Assembly (NCBI GenBank): GCA_043745195.1 | Contig: JAYTTF010000045.1 | Coordinates: forward strand, 62,001 to 126,000 | Length of the DNA stretch: 64,000 nucleotides | Origin: JANXSF01 sp043745195 | GTDB taxonomy: Bacteria > Acidobacteriota > Terriglobia > Bryobacterales > Bryobacteraceae | Direction: 5' to 3' | The notes under the pieces: generated by a model | What the model was told of the DNA's origin: nothing | What the model saw: the letters and a program-made list of their open reading frames with translations, nothing else | The model's database searches: none | Position numbers and translations under genes: made by a program | Shown: one piece after another, positions 8,336 through 17,100 of the stretch | How the letters are laid out: each line of letters starts with the position of its first letter | How positions within the stretch are numbered: the stretch's first letter is position 1

Positions 8336-9814
8336 TTAAGCCAACATTGCGTGGCGAATCACCTGTAGTGGATCAATTGCAGTTTGCTCCAAGCTGAAGT
8401 TTGAAGTTGAAGCAGCCCGTTCAATCCGCAACTTGGCCATCTTCGATGTGCGAACCCCACCAACAGAAGCAGTAATTGGATAATCGCCATCCGGCAAATC
8501 AGGTACGGTGACGTTTAATTGATAGAGACCAGGGCTGACAAGACCGGCAAAGGCTACAACCGCGTCCTTATTGTGAATGCGCACAGTGACCGGATTGGAG
8601 GTCGCTAATGGTGCTTCCACCACTTGCCCCGGCACGTGTGCTGGGCTGGTTGGACCTAATCCTGTTGCGTAAAGCAGGATGACATCATTAGGCTTGGCCG
8701 CTATGGTTGTCACTCCGGCAATCAATGCGGCGGGACCAATGAACTTGCCGTCAGACCGAACAGCGGCAATGTTCTCATCAGGAAACTGGAAGAAGCCCGG
8801 GCTCAGTTTGCGAAAATCGACATTGACGGCATCGGAGGTGGATCCGTTCTTGGTGACGGCAACCGCCACACTGCCGTCCGCCAAAGCTTCAGGAGCAAGT
8901 ACGTTGATCTGTGTTGGGCTAACGTAATAAACCGAAGCCGGCCGATTGTTGATCGAAACGCTGACGCCATCGAGAGCTTCGGGTAACTTGCCATTCACAA
9001 TGTCGGAATCCTTCCAGGTTCGAGTCGTAGTGGAAAGTCCTGCGCCGTAAAGAGTAACCCAGCCGCCGGAAGGAGCGCCGGCGCGGAACGTAGCGCCATG
9101 AGTTACTCCGGCCATAGAAACTAAAGTAGGCCGGGCTGGCGCAACAACTTCTGGCAGAGTGTAGTTCATGATGACATCCCAAGTAGTTGCGAGCGCTCCG
9201 ATGGGTGAGCCGGCGATGACCTTCCACGGCCGAATGACCGAGGCACGTTGAGCCGCGTCGGAGATGCCACTCAGAACGGAATCATTTGCCGTTTCCCCTT
9301 CGACGAAGAGTTGAGAAGTAAGTGTCTGTCCACTGGGCAGAGTCACTTTGGCGTGGACGTGACGGACACGTCCTGGATATAGCCCAGGCTTGATGGAGCG
9401 AAATAGATACGCGCCATCAGAAGCCGTGAGGAAGCGTCCGTAGCCTTGGAAATTCCCATCGCGTTGGCCATTCAGCGCGCCTTGGGAATGGATGTAAGAT
9501 CCGACGTTATCGGCCTGCCAAATTTCTATCAAAGCATTCCGAACCGGCTGTCCATTTTTGTCAAGCACACGGCCACTGATCCAAGCGACAGTTCCTGTTG
9601 CTGGAGTGATGTTGTCATTAATAATCAGTAGATCGTTATCCTGATCAAGCGGCAGATTATTGGGATAGTAGGGACCTTCCGTTTGTGCCGGAGTCAGCAC
9701 CAATGCCTGGGCGTATGCACCGCGTTGAGTGAAGAAAAGGCCACCTGCGGCCATGGCCTTGAAAAAGTGACGTCGGGTGGATTCAGTTTGGCGGTGGAGG
9801 TTTATTTGTTTCAT
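8336..9814 (-). CDS. Exported intradiol dioxygenase fused to a Solibacter C-terminal domain
   Basis: 492-residue protein with two parts. Residues 1-36 carry a twin-arginine signal (STRRHFFKAMAAGG), so it is exported folded. Residues about 40-215 form an intradiol ring-cleavage dioxygenase domain of the protocatechuate 3,4-dioxygenase beta type. Likely non-haem Fe(III) ligands are Tyr125 (GYGRFLT), Tyr146 (KPGLYPG), His152 and His154 (RHVHAKV). Residues about 230-470 are a Solibacter-type C-terminal domain (TIGR03437 type) with VTLYGAGLS, PTQINVLAPEA and DVILLYATGLGP segments. Intradiol enzymes open catechol-type rings. The tail is probably an attachment or interaction module (inference). Substrate unknown. 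Confidence 0.88.
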   Translation of the reverse strand: MKQINLHRQTESTRRHFFKAMAAGGLFFTQRGAYAQALVLTPAQTEGPYYPNNLPLDQDNDLLIINDNITPATGTVAWISGRVLDKNGQPVRNALIEIWQADNVGSYIHSQGALNGQRDGNFQGYGRFLTASDGAYLFRSIKPGLYPGRVRHVHAKVTLPSGQTLTSQLFVEGETANDSVLSGISDAAQRASVIRPWKVIAGSPIGALATTWDVIMNYTLPEVVAPARPTLVSMAGVTHGATFRAGAPSGGWVTLYGAGLSTTTRTWKDSDIVNGKLPEALDGVSVSINNRPASVYYVSPTQINVLAPEALADGSVAVAVTKNGSTSDAVNVDFRKLSPGFFQFPDENIAAVRSDGKFIGPAALIAGVTTIAAKPNDVILLYATGLGPTSPAHVPGQVVEAPLATSNPVTVRIHNKDAVVAFAGLVSPGLYQLNVTVPDLPDGDYPITASVGGVRTSKMAKLRIERAASTSNFSLEQTAIDPLQVIRHAMLA

Positions 9815-9944
9815 CTGGGCTGCTTATGGAAACACAAGATTCAAAGTGGTGCCCCTGTGGCATTGTAAAGGTTCGGTTAAGATTGCGTTCCCTCGATCTG
9901 TTTTTACGAAACCATCAGGTTGGAAGTGCCGTCGTTATTCTAAC

Positions 9945-10463
9945 GTGGAAACAGTTGAACATGTTCTTTCCAGAATTCGCAGCGATCCGTTCCAATTCCT
10001 TGTAACTGGATTCAATTGGAAAACTGCTTTGTGGAGTGCGTTGATTCGTTCGTTGCTGTTCTGTGCCATTCTATTCCGCGGAGGTTGGCGAGCCGCAATT
10101 ATTGCGATGAGTGCCGAAGCATTGTTCCGCATTGTCGTCAGTGGATTGTTTGGATCTATCATGCAGGCTTTGCGGAATGCCCAGCCCGAGTGGCAAGCGT
10201 TTTTCTACAGCGCGGTAGTGCTACCAGGAATTGTGCAGATTGCTGAATATGGCGTGCATTGGTGGATGGGAACTTCTAAATTATTTGGGACCACAATTGC
10301 TTCGTTAGTGATGACAGTGGTGGCGGGATTATTTCAATGGCATGCGATGCGTCGCGGGGCGATGTTGGTGGGTGTGCAGTCGCTTAGCTTCGCAGAGGAA
10401 ATGAAAGCTATTCCTGGCTTGGTTGGTAGTTTTCTTTTTGGGGAACCCAGCCGGTCTGCTTAA
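9945..10463 (+). CDS. Conserved hypothetical membrane protein
   Basis: Unrecognised protein of about 172 residues. I placed the start at GTG 9945 (METVEHVLSRIRSDPFQFLV) because the longer open frame from 9777 overlaps the divergent dioxygenase and has no coding character there. Three to four hydrophobic segments are visible: ALIRSLLFCAILFRGGW, ALFRIVVSGLFGSIMQAL, and LFGTTIASLVMTVVAGLF. The tail ends SFAEEMKAIPGLVGSFL. It is divergent from the dioxygenase gene. No function is proposed. Confidence 0.62.
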   Translation: METVEHVLSRIRSDPFQFLVTGFNWKTALWSALIRSLLFCAILFRGGWRAAIIAMSAEALFRIVVSGLFGSIMQALRNAQPEWQAFFYSAVVLPGIVQIAEYGVHWWMGTSKLFGTTIASLVMTVVAGLFQWHAMRRGAMLVGVQSLSFAEEMKAIPGLVGSFLFGEPSRSA

Positions 10464-10555
10464 TCCGCTTCTGGAACGCACTTTGGGTGGATTTCAAATC
10501 CACTTGTGTAGCTCGGCTTGGGGACTAGGGTATGCGCGGCCTGCGAACTACGCAC

Positions 10556-11572
10556 TCACGCCCCCACGTACTTTGCATACAAGCTGCGTGCCACAGCTAT
10601 GTCTGTGGTGCCTTTGATAATTGCCCGTCCATCGGCGAAGATGGTCATTTCATAAGGGTTCGGGAAGAAGCGAAGGGCAAACTCGTTTACTCGTACGGGA
10701 GCAATTTCCCGCAGCCGGACAGCCAGTTGTTCCAGCGAAAGTGACGGCAAGCTTCCGTGGATCTGCACGGCATTTCGGCCACACAAACTTACTGGGGCGC
10801 GGCGGTTTCCATTCAAATATTCAAATGATCGTTGCCCGCAGGTGGGGCAATTGGGGTCACGTGGAGGCTGTGCAATTTGGCGGACCTGACCCTTCCAAAC
10901 ATCGACGGTGGTGATGCGTGCTTCAACGGAACCGGTTACCAACCAGCGCATGGCATCGCCTGCTTGGAGCGCGCCAATGGTGGAGGTGATGGCTCCTAAC
11001 ACACCATCTGTTTCGCAAGTTGCCTGCGCACCAGTTGGCGCATTCGGATAGACGCAACGCAGGCAGGCGGTTGTTTCGGGAATGATAGGCATGGTGATGC
11101 CGTAACTGCCAACTGCGGCACCGTAAATCCAGGGGATACCTTCACGGACGCTGTAATCATTGATCAAATATCGGGTTTCAAAATTATCTGTTCCATCCAG
11201 CACCAGATGCGTGCCAGCTAGCAATTCTTCAATGTTCGATGGATTCAAATCGGTGACGTGAGTGGTGAAACCAAGTTCAGGGTTGATGCGTTCAATGGCA
11301 CGGGCTGCGGCGGCGGCTTTGGGCAAGGCGGCTTCGGCATCGGCATGTTCAAACAGCATTTGCCTTTGAAGATTGCTGTGTTCAACATAATCGCGATCAA
11401 TGATCCTGATTCTGCCTACACCTGCGCGCGCCAAAAGGGCAGCGTGAAAACTGCCCAGGGCGCCGCAACCGACAATGGTGACGCTGGAGTTGAGGAGGAT
11501 TTCCTGTCCGGCCTGGCCAATAGGAGCGAAGAGGATTTGCCGGGAATACCGTTCCTGGTTGTGGGGAGTCAC
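10556..11572 (-). CDS. ThiF/MoeB-family adenylyltransferase (E1-like)
   Basis: 338-residue E1-like enzyme that adenylates the C-terminal Gly-Gly of a ubiquitin-like sulfur carrier (ThiS or MoaD). The opening RYSRQILFAPIGQAGQ is typical. The nucleotide motif GCGALGS is at 35-41, and DGTDNFETRYLIND at 126-139. Two CxxC pairs (C170/C173 and C242/C245) bind structural zinc. Cys186 in ATCETDGVLG is the candidate catalytic Cys. The C-terminal 90 residues look like an extra domain beyond minimal MoeB, and the full rhodanese domain is missing. GTG start. It may serve thiamine or molybdopterin synthesis; molybdenum genes elsewhere in the window favour the latter weakly. Confidence 0.85.
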   Translation of the reverse strand: MTPHNQERYSRQILFAPIGQAGQEILLNSSVTIVGCGALGSFHAALLARAGVGRIRIIDRDYVEHSNLQRQMLFEHADAEAALPKAAAAARAIERINPELGFTTHVTDLNPSNIEELLAGTHLVLDGTDNFETRYLINDYSVREGIPWIYGAAVGSYGITMPIIPETTACLRCVYPNAPTGAQATCETDGVLGAITSTIGALQAGDAMRWLVTGSVEARITTVDVWKGQVRQIAQPPRDPNCPTCGQRSFEYLNGNRRAPVSLCGRNAVQIHGSLPSLSLEQLAVRLREIAPVRVNEFALRFFPNPYEMTIFADGRAIIKGTTDIAVARSLYAKYVGA

Positions 11573-11587
11573 TATATTAAATGGTAC

Positions 11588-12136
11588 CTAGGATGAAGGT
11601 GGGGAATTGGGTTCGTTCTGCAAACAGCATTGTTTGAATTTTCTGCCGGATTTGCAAGGGCAAGGTTCGTTACGACCAACTTTTGCTGCGGGGCGGAGGT
11701 AGGGTTGGCTGTTGTATGTGCTGGAGACCAAATAGTTATTGGTGCGGCGCGGAGGGAGTTTGGGTTCGTTCTTCACTTCTGATTTTGTGCGGCGGAATTC
11801 GTTGAGTAACTTGAGCAAGTTACGTTCTGAGCGATTGCGGAAAGCGTGGATGCGGTCGATGATTTTGCTGGGGGAGAGGAGCGGGTCTATGCCATCGGTT
11901 ATGGCGAGTTGGGCTTCGACGTAGTTGGACCTTTGAATATTCCAAGCCGCCAGGACGATTTGGTTGAACAGGGTGTGCTGGACGGTGGTTTTCGGTTGCA
12001 GGTCGAATTCGAAGGTTTCGCAGATGCACTCGAAGTGGAAATGATCTTCGTCGGTTAGCAGAACGGCTTGCTTGGCGTAGAAGCCGAATTTCTGAGCTTT
12101 GGATATGTTGGCTGAGATTGGGGCGGAAGAGGTCAT
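11588..12136 (-). CDS. SEC-C zinc-motif protein
   Basis: 182 residues. The only recognised element is a SEC-C motif near the C-terminus, GRNEPCPCKSGRKFKQCC, a zinc-binding CxC...CC knuckle also found at the end of SecA. The N-terminal part (KFGFYAKQAVLLTDEDHFHF and following) has no recognised catalytic motif but resembles a small uncharacterised domain that often carries this motif. AAGGAAA lies upstream of the ATG as a ribosome-binding site. It sits 15 bases upstream of the ThiF-like gene on the same strand and may be co-transcribed. Role unknown. Confidence 0.78.
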   Translation of the reverse strand: MTSSAPISANISKAQKFGFYAKQAVLLTDEDHFHFECICETFEFDLQPKTTVQHTLFNQIVLAAWNIQRSNYVEAQLAITDGIDPLLSPSKIIDRIHAFRNRSERNLLKLLNEFRRTKSEVKNEPKLPPRRTNNYLVSSTYNSQPYLRPAAKVGRNEPCPCKSGRKFKQCCLQNEPNSPPSS

Positions 12137-12334
12137 AGATTTTTCCTTGGCTGGATTGTCTCATGGCGGGGCAAGGGGGCTGGGATGGGCTGGTGGGTAA
12201 GTGGTTTGGGGCGTGCTGGTTAGGGATTTGGAATAGGGTGTGATTGGGGGTTGAAGGGTGATGAAATAAACATGGAAACACGCGGACTGTCCCCATATTA
12301 ATTATTTCGTGAGCAGCTAAGCGAGCCGCTTGGT

Positions 12335-12340
12335 TATACT
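12335..12340 (+). promoter_or_regulatory. TATACT -10 box, putative leaderless promoter
   Basis: TATACT ends eight bases before ATG 12349. The intervening caacaaat has no Shine-Dalgarno sequence. This is one of eight genes here with the same geometry. Confidence 0.4.
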
Positions 12341-12348
12341 CAACAAAT

Positions 12349-13527
12349 ATGAAGTTGAACTGTATTGTTTCGATGGTCTTTGTAGGATTTGCCGCCGCAC
12401 AGCCGCCTCAGGCGCAGACTCAAGCTGGACAGGTTCCAGCGACGCAGGCGGGAGAACCGCAACGCAGACGAGAGCCCACGGGCGATGCAAAGCTGCAGAT
12501 GTCTATTGAAGAGTACACGCCCAAGAGTGGGCTGGTGGTTCCGCAAAACCCAGTGAAACGGGCCAAGTTCCCATTCGTGGATGTGCACAATCATCAGCGC
12601 GGCGACATGCCTGAAGCGCAGTTGGACAAGCTGGTGAAAGACATGGATGAGCTGAATCTGCAAGTGATGGTGAACTTGAGCGGTGGCTATGGGGAGCGGC
12701 TGCGCAAGTCCGTGGACAACATGGCCAAGGGGAAATACGCCAAACGATTTGTGGTGTTCGCCAACTTCGATTTCAGCGATATTGATGCCCCTGGCTATGC
12801 TGATAAAGTTGCCAATCAATTGGAAGCGGATTTCAAGTATGGGGCCAAGGGTTTGAAGATTTTCAAGGATTTTGGAATGGACCGGAAAGATACTAAGGGC
12901 AACCGCATCCACGTGGATGACCCTCGTTTCGATAAGGCGTTTGAGATGTGTGCCAAGTACAACCTGCCAGTGCTGATTCACACGGCAGAACCCAGCCAAT
13001 TCTTTCTACCGCTGGACAAGAATAACGAACGCTGGTTGGAGTTGAAGCAATTCCCATCGCGCGCCCGGCCTGCAGATCGCTATCCGACTTGGCAGACGAT
13101 GATGGATGAACAGCGCCGCATGTTCAAGCGGCATCCGAAAGTGAAATTCATTAACGCGCATCTTGGCTGGCTGGGAGGAGACTTGGCGCAACTGGGCAAG
13201 TTGATGGATGAGATGCCGAATATGTATACGGAGATTGGTGCGGTGCTGGCAGAGTTGGGGCGCCAGCCGCGATTCGCCAAGCAGTGGTTTATTAAGTATC
13301 AGGATCGCGTGTTCTTTGGGAAAGATACTTGGGAACCGTTTGAATATCATTACTACTTCCGCGTTTTGGAAACTGCCGATGAGTACTTCGATTACTACCG
13401 GCGGCGTCATGCGTTTTGGCAAATGTACGGGTTGGACTTGCCGGAAGATGTGCTGCGTAAGCTGTATTATAAAAACGCGCTGAAACTGATTCCTGGTTTG
13501 GACGCATCGGCTTTCCCGCAGCAGTAG
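12349..13527 (+). CDS. Exported amidohydrolase (amidohydrolase-2 type)
   Basis: 392 residues with a Sec signal (MKLNCIVSMVFVGFAAAQPPQAQ) and a low-complexity Q/P/T-rich linker. The TIM-barrel amidohydrolase signature is present: FVDVHNHQRGDM (metal HxH), VLIHTAEPSQF (metal His), FINAHLGWLGGD, and a late Asp in FFGKDTWEP. This family includes decarboxylases and lactonases that act on ring or sugar-lactone substrates. The nearby exported dioxygenase hints at aromatic breakdown, but the substrate is inference. A tRNA gene follows about 100 bases downstream. Confidence 0.85.
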   Translation: MKLNCIVSMVFVGFAAAQPPQAQTQAGQVPATQAGEPQRRREPTGDAKLQMSIEEYTPKSGLVVPQNPVKRAKFPFVDVHNHQRGDMPEAQLDKLVKDMDELNLQVMVNLSGGYGERLRKSVDNMAKGKYAKRFVVFANFDFSDIDAPGYADKVANQLEADFKYGAKGLKIFKDFGMDRKDTKGNRIHVDDPRFDKAFEMCAKYNLPVLIHTAEPSQFFLPLDKNNERWLELKQFPSRARPADRYPTWQTMMDEQRRMFKRHPKVKFINAHLGWLGGDLAQLGKLMDEMPNMYTEIGAVLAELGRQPRFAKQWFIKYQDRVFFGKDTWEPFEYHYYFRVLETADEYFDYYRRRHAFWQMYGLDLPEDVLRKLYYKNALKLIPGLDASAFPQQ

Positions 13528-13623
13528 CTTGAACGCACGAGGGGTTCGATTTGAGATTGGAAGCTCCGCCGCTAACTTGGGGATTTCTCGCGACGGCCCG
13601 AACAAGGTACAATAGAAAGGTCA

Positions 13624-13700
13624 GGGCGCGTAGCTCAGCTGGTTAGAGCACCTCGTTTACACCGAGGGGGTCCGCGGTTCGAACCCGTGCGCGCCCACCA
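13624..13700 (+). tRNA. tRNA-Val (anticodon TAC)
   Basis: 77-base cloverleaf including an encoded CCA end. The acceptor stem GGGCGCG (13624-13630) pairs with CGCGCCC (13690-13696). The D-arm contains AGCTCAGCTGGTTAGAGC. The anticodon stem CCTCG/CGAGG encloses the loop TTTACAC with anticodon TAC, reading GUA valine codons. The T-loop is GGTTCGAACC-like. A TACAAT -10 box lies at 13608-13613, placing transcription start just upstream of the mature 5' end. The gene is followed immediately by a T-run (TTTTTCCC). Confidence 0.96.
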
Positions 13701-13730
13701 TTTTTCCCATAGATCAGTTTAGAAGGTTTT

Positions 13731-13830
13731 GAGAAATTTAAAGTGACACTTTAGAATTCTCATTTTGATGGAAGTGTGTTTTACGCTTCAGTAGGGTTTG
13801 AGTTTTTTAAAGTAGTGGTTTAAACTTCTC
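13731..13830 (+). promoter_or_regulatory. Two related 31-bp palindromes upstream of the DUF4143 ATPase
   Basis: The first palindrome (13731-13761) has half-sites GAGAAATTTAAAGTG and CACTTTAGAATTCTC around a single central A, matching at 13 of 15 positions. The second (13800-13830) has half-sites GAGTTTTTTAAAGTA and TGGTTTAAACTTCTC, matching at 10 of 15. The two are also direct-repeat copies of each other, with centres 69 bases apart. The second overlaps the TAAACT box (13821-13826) that ends six bases before the ATG at 13833. This arrangement fits a repressor operator, probably autoregulatory (inference). Confidence 0.55.
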
Positions 13831-13832
13831 AT

Positions 13833-14999
13833 ATGCGCTTTTCGGTACGGCAGATTCAAAAAACGATTGCGGATGCTACGCATGGGTTCCCTGCGGTCGT
13901 GCTAACTGGTCCGAGGCGTACCGGAAAAACAACTGTTTTAAGGCGGCAATTTCCAAAAGCGAAATATATTTTACTGGAAGATCCGGATGTACAGGCGCGT
14001 GCACGGTCTGATCCAAGGGGTCTATTGGAGGAGTTGAAGCCGCCTGTTTTGTTCGATGAAATTCAAAATGTTCCTGGGCTGTTCGATTATATTCGCACCT
14101 TGATTGATAAGAATCCGCGGAAGATGGGGCAGTGGCTTTTTACTGGTTCTCAGGAAGCTCCTTTGATGCAGGGCGTTAGTGAATCGATGGCGGGCCGTGC
14201 GGCGATCCTGCAATTACTGCCAATGAGCTTGGCGGAAACTGATCGTGTAAGCATCTTACTTGGCGGCTATCCGGAAGTGTTGGCGCGTCCCGCCTCACGC
14301 GATCTTTGGTTCAGTTCCTACATACAAACCTATCTGGAACGTGACGTCAGGTCTATTACCAATATTCGTGATCTTGGAACATTCCGGCGATTCTTTGCAT
14401 TCCTGGCCGCGCGTCATGGACAAGTGTTGAACCGGTCTGATTTGGCGGGACCGCTTGGGGTTAGCGTTCCCACTATTAATGAGTGGTTGCACATCCTGGA
14501 GATTACTGGACAAATTATGCTGGTCTCTCCTTATTTTGAAAACTTTGGGAAGCGTTTGATGAAGTCGCCTAAAGTGTACATTACGGATTCGGGTCTGGCT
14601 TGTCACTTATTGGGTATCCGGTCGAAAGAAGAATTGGATCGTTCTCCATTTCTTGGCGCATTGTTTGAGGGATTCACCGCTGGTGAGATTTTGAAGAGCC
14701 AAATCAATCGTGGGCGACGAAAGGAATTATATTATTTCCGCGATCATCAGGGGTTGGAAGTAGATTTCCTTTTTCCTGGAGCCGGTGGCTTGGTACACAT
14801 GGTGGAATGCAAAGCGTCGAAAACTGTTCATCCGGGGATGGCGGGTCCGATGAATTCCTTGAGAAGCGCTATGGGGGGAAATGCGAGAGTGCAGCGAACG
14901 GTGGTTCACCAGGTATCGCGCAGCGCTCCAAAAAGTAAAGTGCTGGCTCCTGGAGTGGAAGCGTTGGATATCAATCAGTTTTCGATTTCATTGATGTGA
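13833..14999 (+). CDS. AAA-type ATPase with DUF4143 domain
   Basis: 388 residues. The N-terminal AAA ATPase has Walker A GPRRTGKTT at 26-34 and Walker B PVLFDEIQ near 70-77. The C-terminal part (about 165-350) is a DUF4143 domain: YIQTYLERDVRSI, a winged-helix-like PLGVSVPTINEWLHILE, KVYITDSGLACHLLGI, and a nuclease-like ending DFLF...MVECKAS. That D...ExK pattern resembles a PD-(D/E)XK site. Such proteins are widespread, patchily distributed and of unclear role. The gene lies right after a tRNA, is relatively A+T-rich upstream, and has its own palindromic control region, all of which fit a horizontally acquired cassette. Confidence 0.88.
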   Translation: MRFSVRQIQKTIADATHGFPAVVLTGPRRTGKTTVLRRQFPKAKYILLEDPDVQARARSDPRGLLEELKPPVLFDEIQNVPGLFDYIRTLIDKNPRKMGQWLFTGSQEAPLMQGVSESMAGRAAILQLLPMSLAETDRVSILLGGYPEVLARPASRDLWFSSYIQTYLERDVRSITNIRDLGTFRRFFAFLAARHGQVLNRSDLAGPLGVSVPTINEWLHILEITGQIMLVSPYFENFGKRLMKSPKVYITDSGLACHLLGIRSKEELDRSPFLGALFEGFTAGEILKSQINRGRRKELYYFRDHQGLEVDFLFPGAGGLVHMVECKASKTVHPGMAGPMNSLRSAMGGNARVQRTVVHQVSRSAPKSKVLAPGVEALDINQFSISLM

Positions 15000-15043
15000 T
15001 GTAACATATCACAAGTTTTGCCCAATATTATTACCAAACCCAA

Positions 15044-15049
15044 TATAAT
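15044..15049 (+). promoter_or_regulatory. TATAAT -10 box, putative leaderless promoter
   Basis: Perfect TATAAT ends six bases before ATG 15056. TTGCCC at 15018-15023 could be a weak -35, but at an overlong 20-base spacing. No Shine-Dalgarno sequence fits in the six bases. Confidence 0.42.
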
Positions 15050-15055
15050 GAGCCC

Positions 15056-15679
15056 ATGACTTGCACTCATTTTGCATTGGCGGTCAGCTTGGCTTGTTCG
15101 GCTCCAGTGAGCGTAGTTGGCCAGCAGTGGACACCCCTGTTCAATGGCCTATCGCTGAAAGGTTGGATGGAAACGCAATTCAAGGGTCACGGTGAAGTGC
15201 AGGTTAAGGACAGCATGATCCTGATCGGCAAAGGGCGATTAACTGGCGTCACGTGGGTTGGCGACTTTCCAAAGTCTGGTTACGAGATTCGATTTGAAGC
15301 TGCACGATTGGATGGCAATGACTTCTTTGCCGGCATTACCTTTCCCGTTAAGGACTCGTTCTGTTCGTGGATCAACGGCGGGTGGGGTGGTTCGGTGGTT
15401 GGACTTTCCAGCCTTGACGGTGACGATGCGTCTGAGAATGATACTTCCACTGTGCGCGAGTTTACAAAGGGACGTTGGTATAAATTCCGATTGGCCGTTA
15501 CCGAAAACCGGATCCAAGGTTGGATTGATGAGGCACTGGTGATTGACGCGGACATCAAAGGGCGTCGAATAGGACTTCGCGCAGGCGAGATTGACCTTTC
15601 CACACCTTTGGGGTTTGCAACTTATTCAACAGAGGCAGGTTTGAGAAAAGTGGAATATCGAGAACTTGCTGAAAAGTAA
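15056..15679 (+). CDS. Exported DUF1080 (3-keto-disaccharide hydrolase-like) protein
   Basis: 207 residues with a signal peptide (MTCTHFALAVSLACSAPVSVVG). The mature part is one DUF1080 concanavalin-like domain: WTPLFNGLSLKGW near the start, then FEAARLDGNDFFAGITFPV, GGWGGSVVGLSS and ATYSTEAGLRKVEYR. Members of this family are known to cleave 3-keto-glycosides made by oxidation of sugars at C3. The next gene encodes an exported Gfo/Idh/MocA oxidoreductase, the enzyme class expected to make such 3-keto sugars. I infer that the two act together. Confidence 0.87.
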   Translation: MTCTHFALAVSLACSAPVSVVGQQWTPLFNGLSLKGWMETQFKGHGEVQVKDSMILIGKGRLTGVTWVGDFPKSGYEIRFEAARLDGNDFFAGITFPVKDSFCSWINGGWGGSVVGLSSLDGDDASENDTSTVREFTKGRWYKFRLAVTENRIQGWIDEALVIDADIKGRRIGLRAGEIDLSTPLGFATYSTEAGLRKVEYRELAEK

Positions 15680-15754
15680 CGCCCAGCATTTTCCACGCAA
15701 ATCCGCTGTATAATGCCCGAGGGCGGCTTGATTTGCCGCGCAATAAGGATACCA

Positions 15755-17047
15755 ATGAATCGACGTTATTTTTTAATGGGTGCGGCGGTGGCCACTAAGG
15801 TGGTTCGAGCCCAAAAAAGTGCGAATGAAACTGTGCGTGTGGCAGTGGTTGGATGCGGCGGTCGAGGCAACAGCCACATGAGTGCCTGGACATCGCAACC
15901 CAACGTTGAACTGGCTGCGCTGGTGGATGTGGATGATTCGCATTCGGAACGTTTCGTTGGTGCTTTGCAGAAGCGCGAGAAAAAAGCTCCGCCGGTGTTT
16001 CGCGACATTCGCAAGGTGCTTGAGGATAAAAACATTGATGCGGTTTCTATTGCCAGCCCGAACCACTGGCATACGTTGCAGACCATCTGGGCCTGTCAAG
16101 CGGGTAAGGATGTTTATGTTGAAAAACCCTGCTCGCATAACGTATTCGAATCGAAGCAGATTGTAGCAGCGGCGCGCAAATATAATCGCATGGTACAGAT
16201 GGGCAGCCAAAGCCGCTCCTCACCAGCCTTGCAGGAAGCTGTTCAGAAAATGAGAGAAGGCGAGTTCGGGGAAATCTACATGTCGCGCGGCTTGTGTTTC
16301 AAGGCGCGCAATACGATTGGGAAAACTCCTGTTGAGCCGGTGCCGCCTGATGTGGATTACGATATGTGGACTGGACCAGCACCGCTGCGTTCTTTCACCA
16401 AGAACCGCTTTCATTACAACTGGCATTGGTTTTGGGACACCGGTAACGGCGATCTTGGAAACCAGGGAATTCATGAAGTGGATATTGCTCGCTGGGGTCT
16501 GGGCGTGGTTCATCCAACGAAGGTCAGCTCTATGGGCGGCAAGTTCATGTTCGACGATGATCAGGAAACACCGAACACGATCACTTCTTCGTTTGAGTTT
16601 AACGTGAATGGCAAGCCGAAGATGATGACGTTTGAGGTTCGCCACTGGTATAGTAATCACGAAGCCGACATCAACGGGGAGCGTGCGGGCAACACGATTG
16701 GCAATACTTTCTACGGGTCCAAAGGGTATCTGGTGATCGACAATTACAACAAGTACTACAGCTTCATGGGTGCGGCTGGAACGCCGGGACCTGGCAGGAC
16801 GGAACGGGACAGGCACTTTGAAAATTTCATCACCGGCGTGCGCAGCCGACAAGGGAAAGACCTGAATGCTGAGATCGAAGAAGGTGCCATGTCTTGCGTG
16901 CTGATGCATCTGGCCAATATTTCCTATCGCTTGGGACGAACCTTGCATTGGGATGAGAAGACTTGGACGGTGAAGAATGATCCGGAAGCGAATCAGATGC
17001 TGACGCGGAATTATCGCGCACCGTATATTGTTCCGAAGTTAGTTTGA
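15755..17047 (+). CDS. Exported Gfo/Idh/MocA oxidoreductase
   Basis: About 430 residues. The start is placed at ATG 15755 (MNRRYFLMGAAVATKVVRA), preceded by AAGGA; an upstream in-frame ATG at 15713 is less likely. The N-terminus is twin-arginine-like (NRRYFLMG). The Rossmann motif VAVVGCGGRGNSH is at about 30-42, and the EKP motif of the family is in DVYVEKPCSHNVFES. A conserved HWFWDTGNGDLGNQGIHEVDIARW segment forms the substrate domain. It sits 75 bases after the DUF1080 gene and 53 bases before the SMP-30 gene. Likely an NAD(P)- or bound-cofactor sugar oxidoreductase in the periplasm. Confidence 0.9.
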   Translation: MNRRYFLMGAAVATKVVRAQKSANETVRVAVVGCGGRGNSHMSAWTSQPNVELAALVDVDDSHSERFVGALQKREKKAPPVFRDIRKVLEDKNIDAVSIASPNHWHTLQTIWACQAGKDVYVEKPCSHNVFESKQIVAAARKYNRMVQMGSQSRSSPALQEAVQKMREGEFGEIYMSRGLCFKARNTIGKTPVEPVPPDVDYDMWTGPAPLRSFTKNRFHYNWHWFWDTGNGDLGNQGIHEVDIARWGLGVVHPTKVSSMGGKFMFDDDQETPNTITSSFEFNVNGKPKMMTFEVRHWYSNHEADINGERAGNTIGNTFYGSKGYLVIDNYNKYYSFMGAAGTPGPGRTERDRHFENFITGVRSRQGKDLNAEIEEGAMSCVLMHLANISYRLGRTLHWDEKTWTVKNDPEANQMLTRNYRAPYIVPKLV

Positions 17048-17100
17048 TTACCCTACACTTCATTCAGGAACTCATCGGGTTGGCTTTTGGGCCATGAGGT

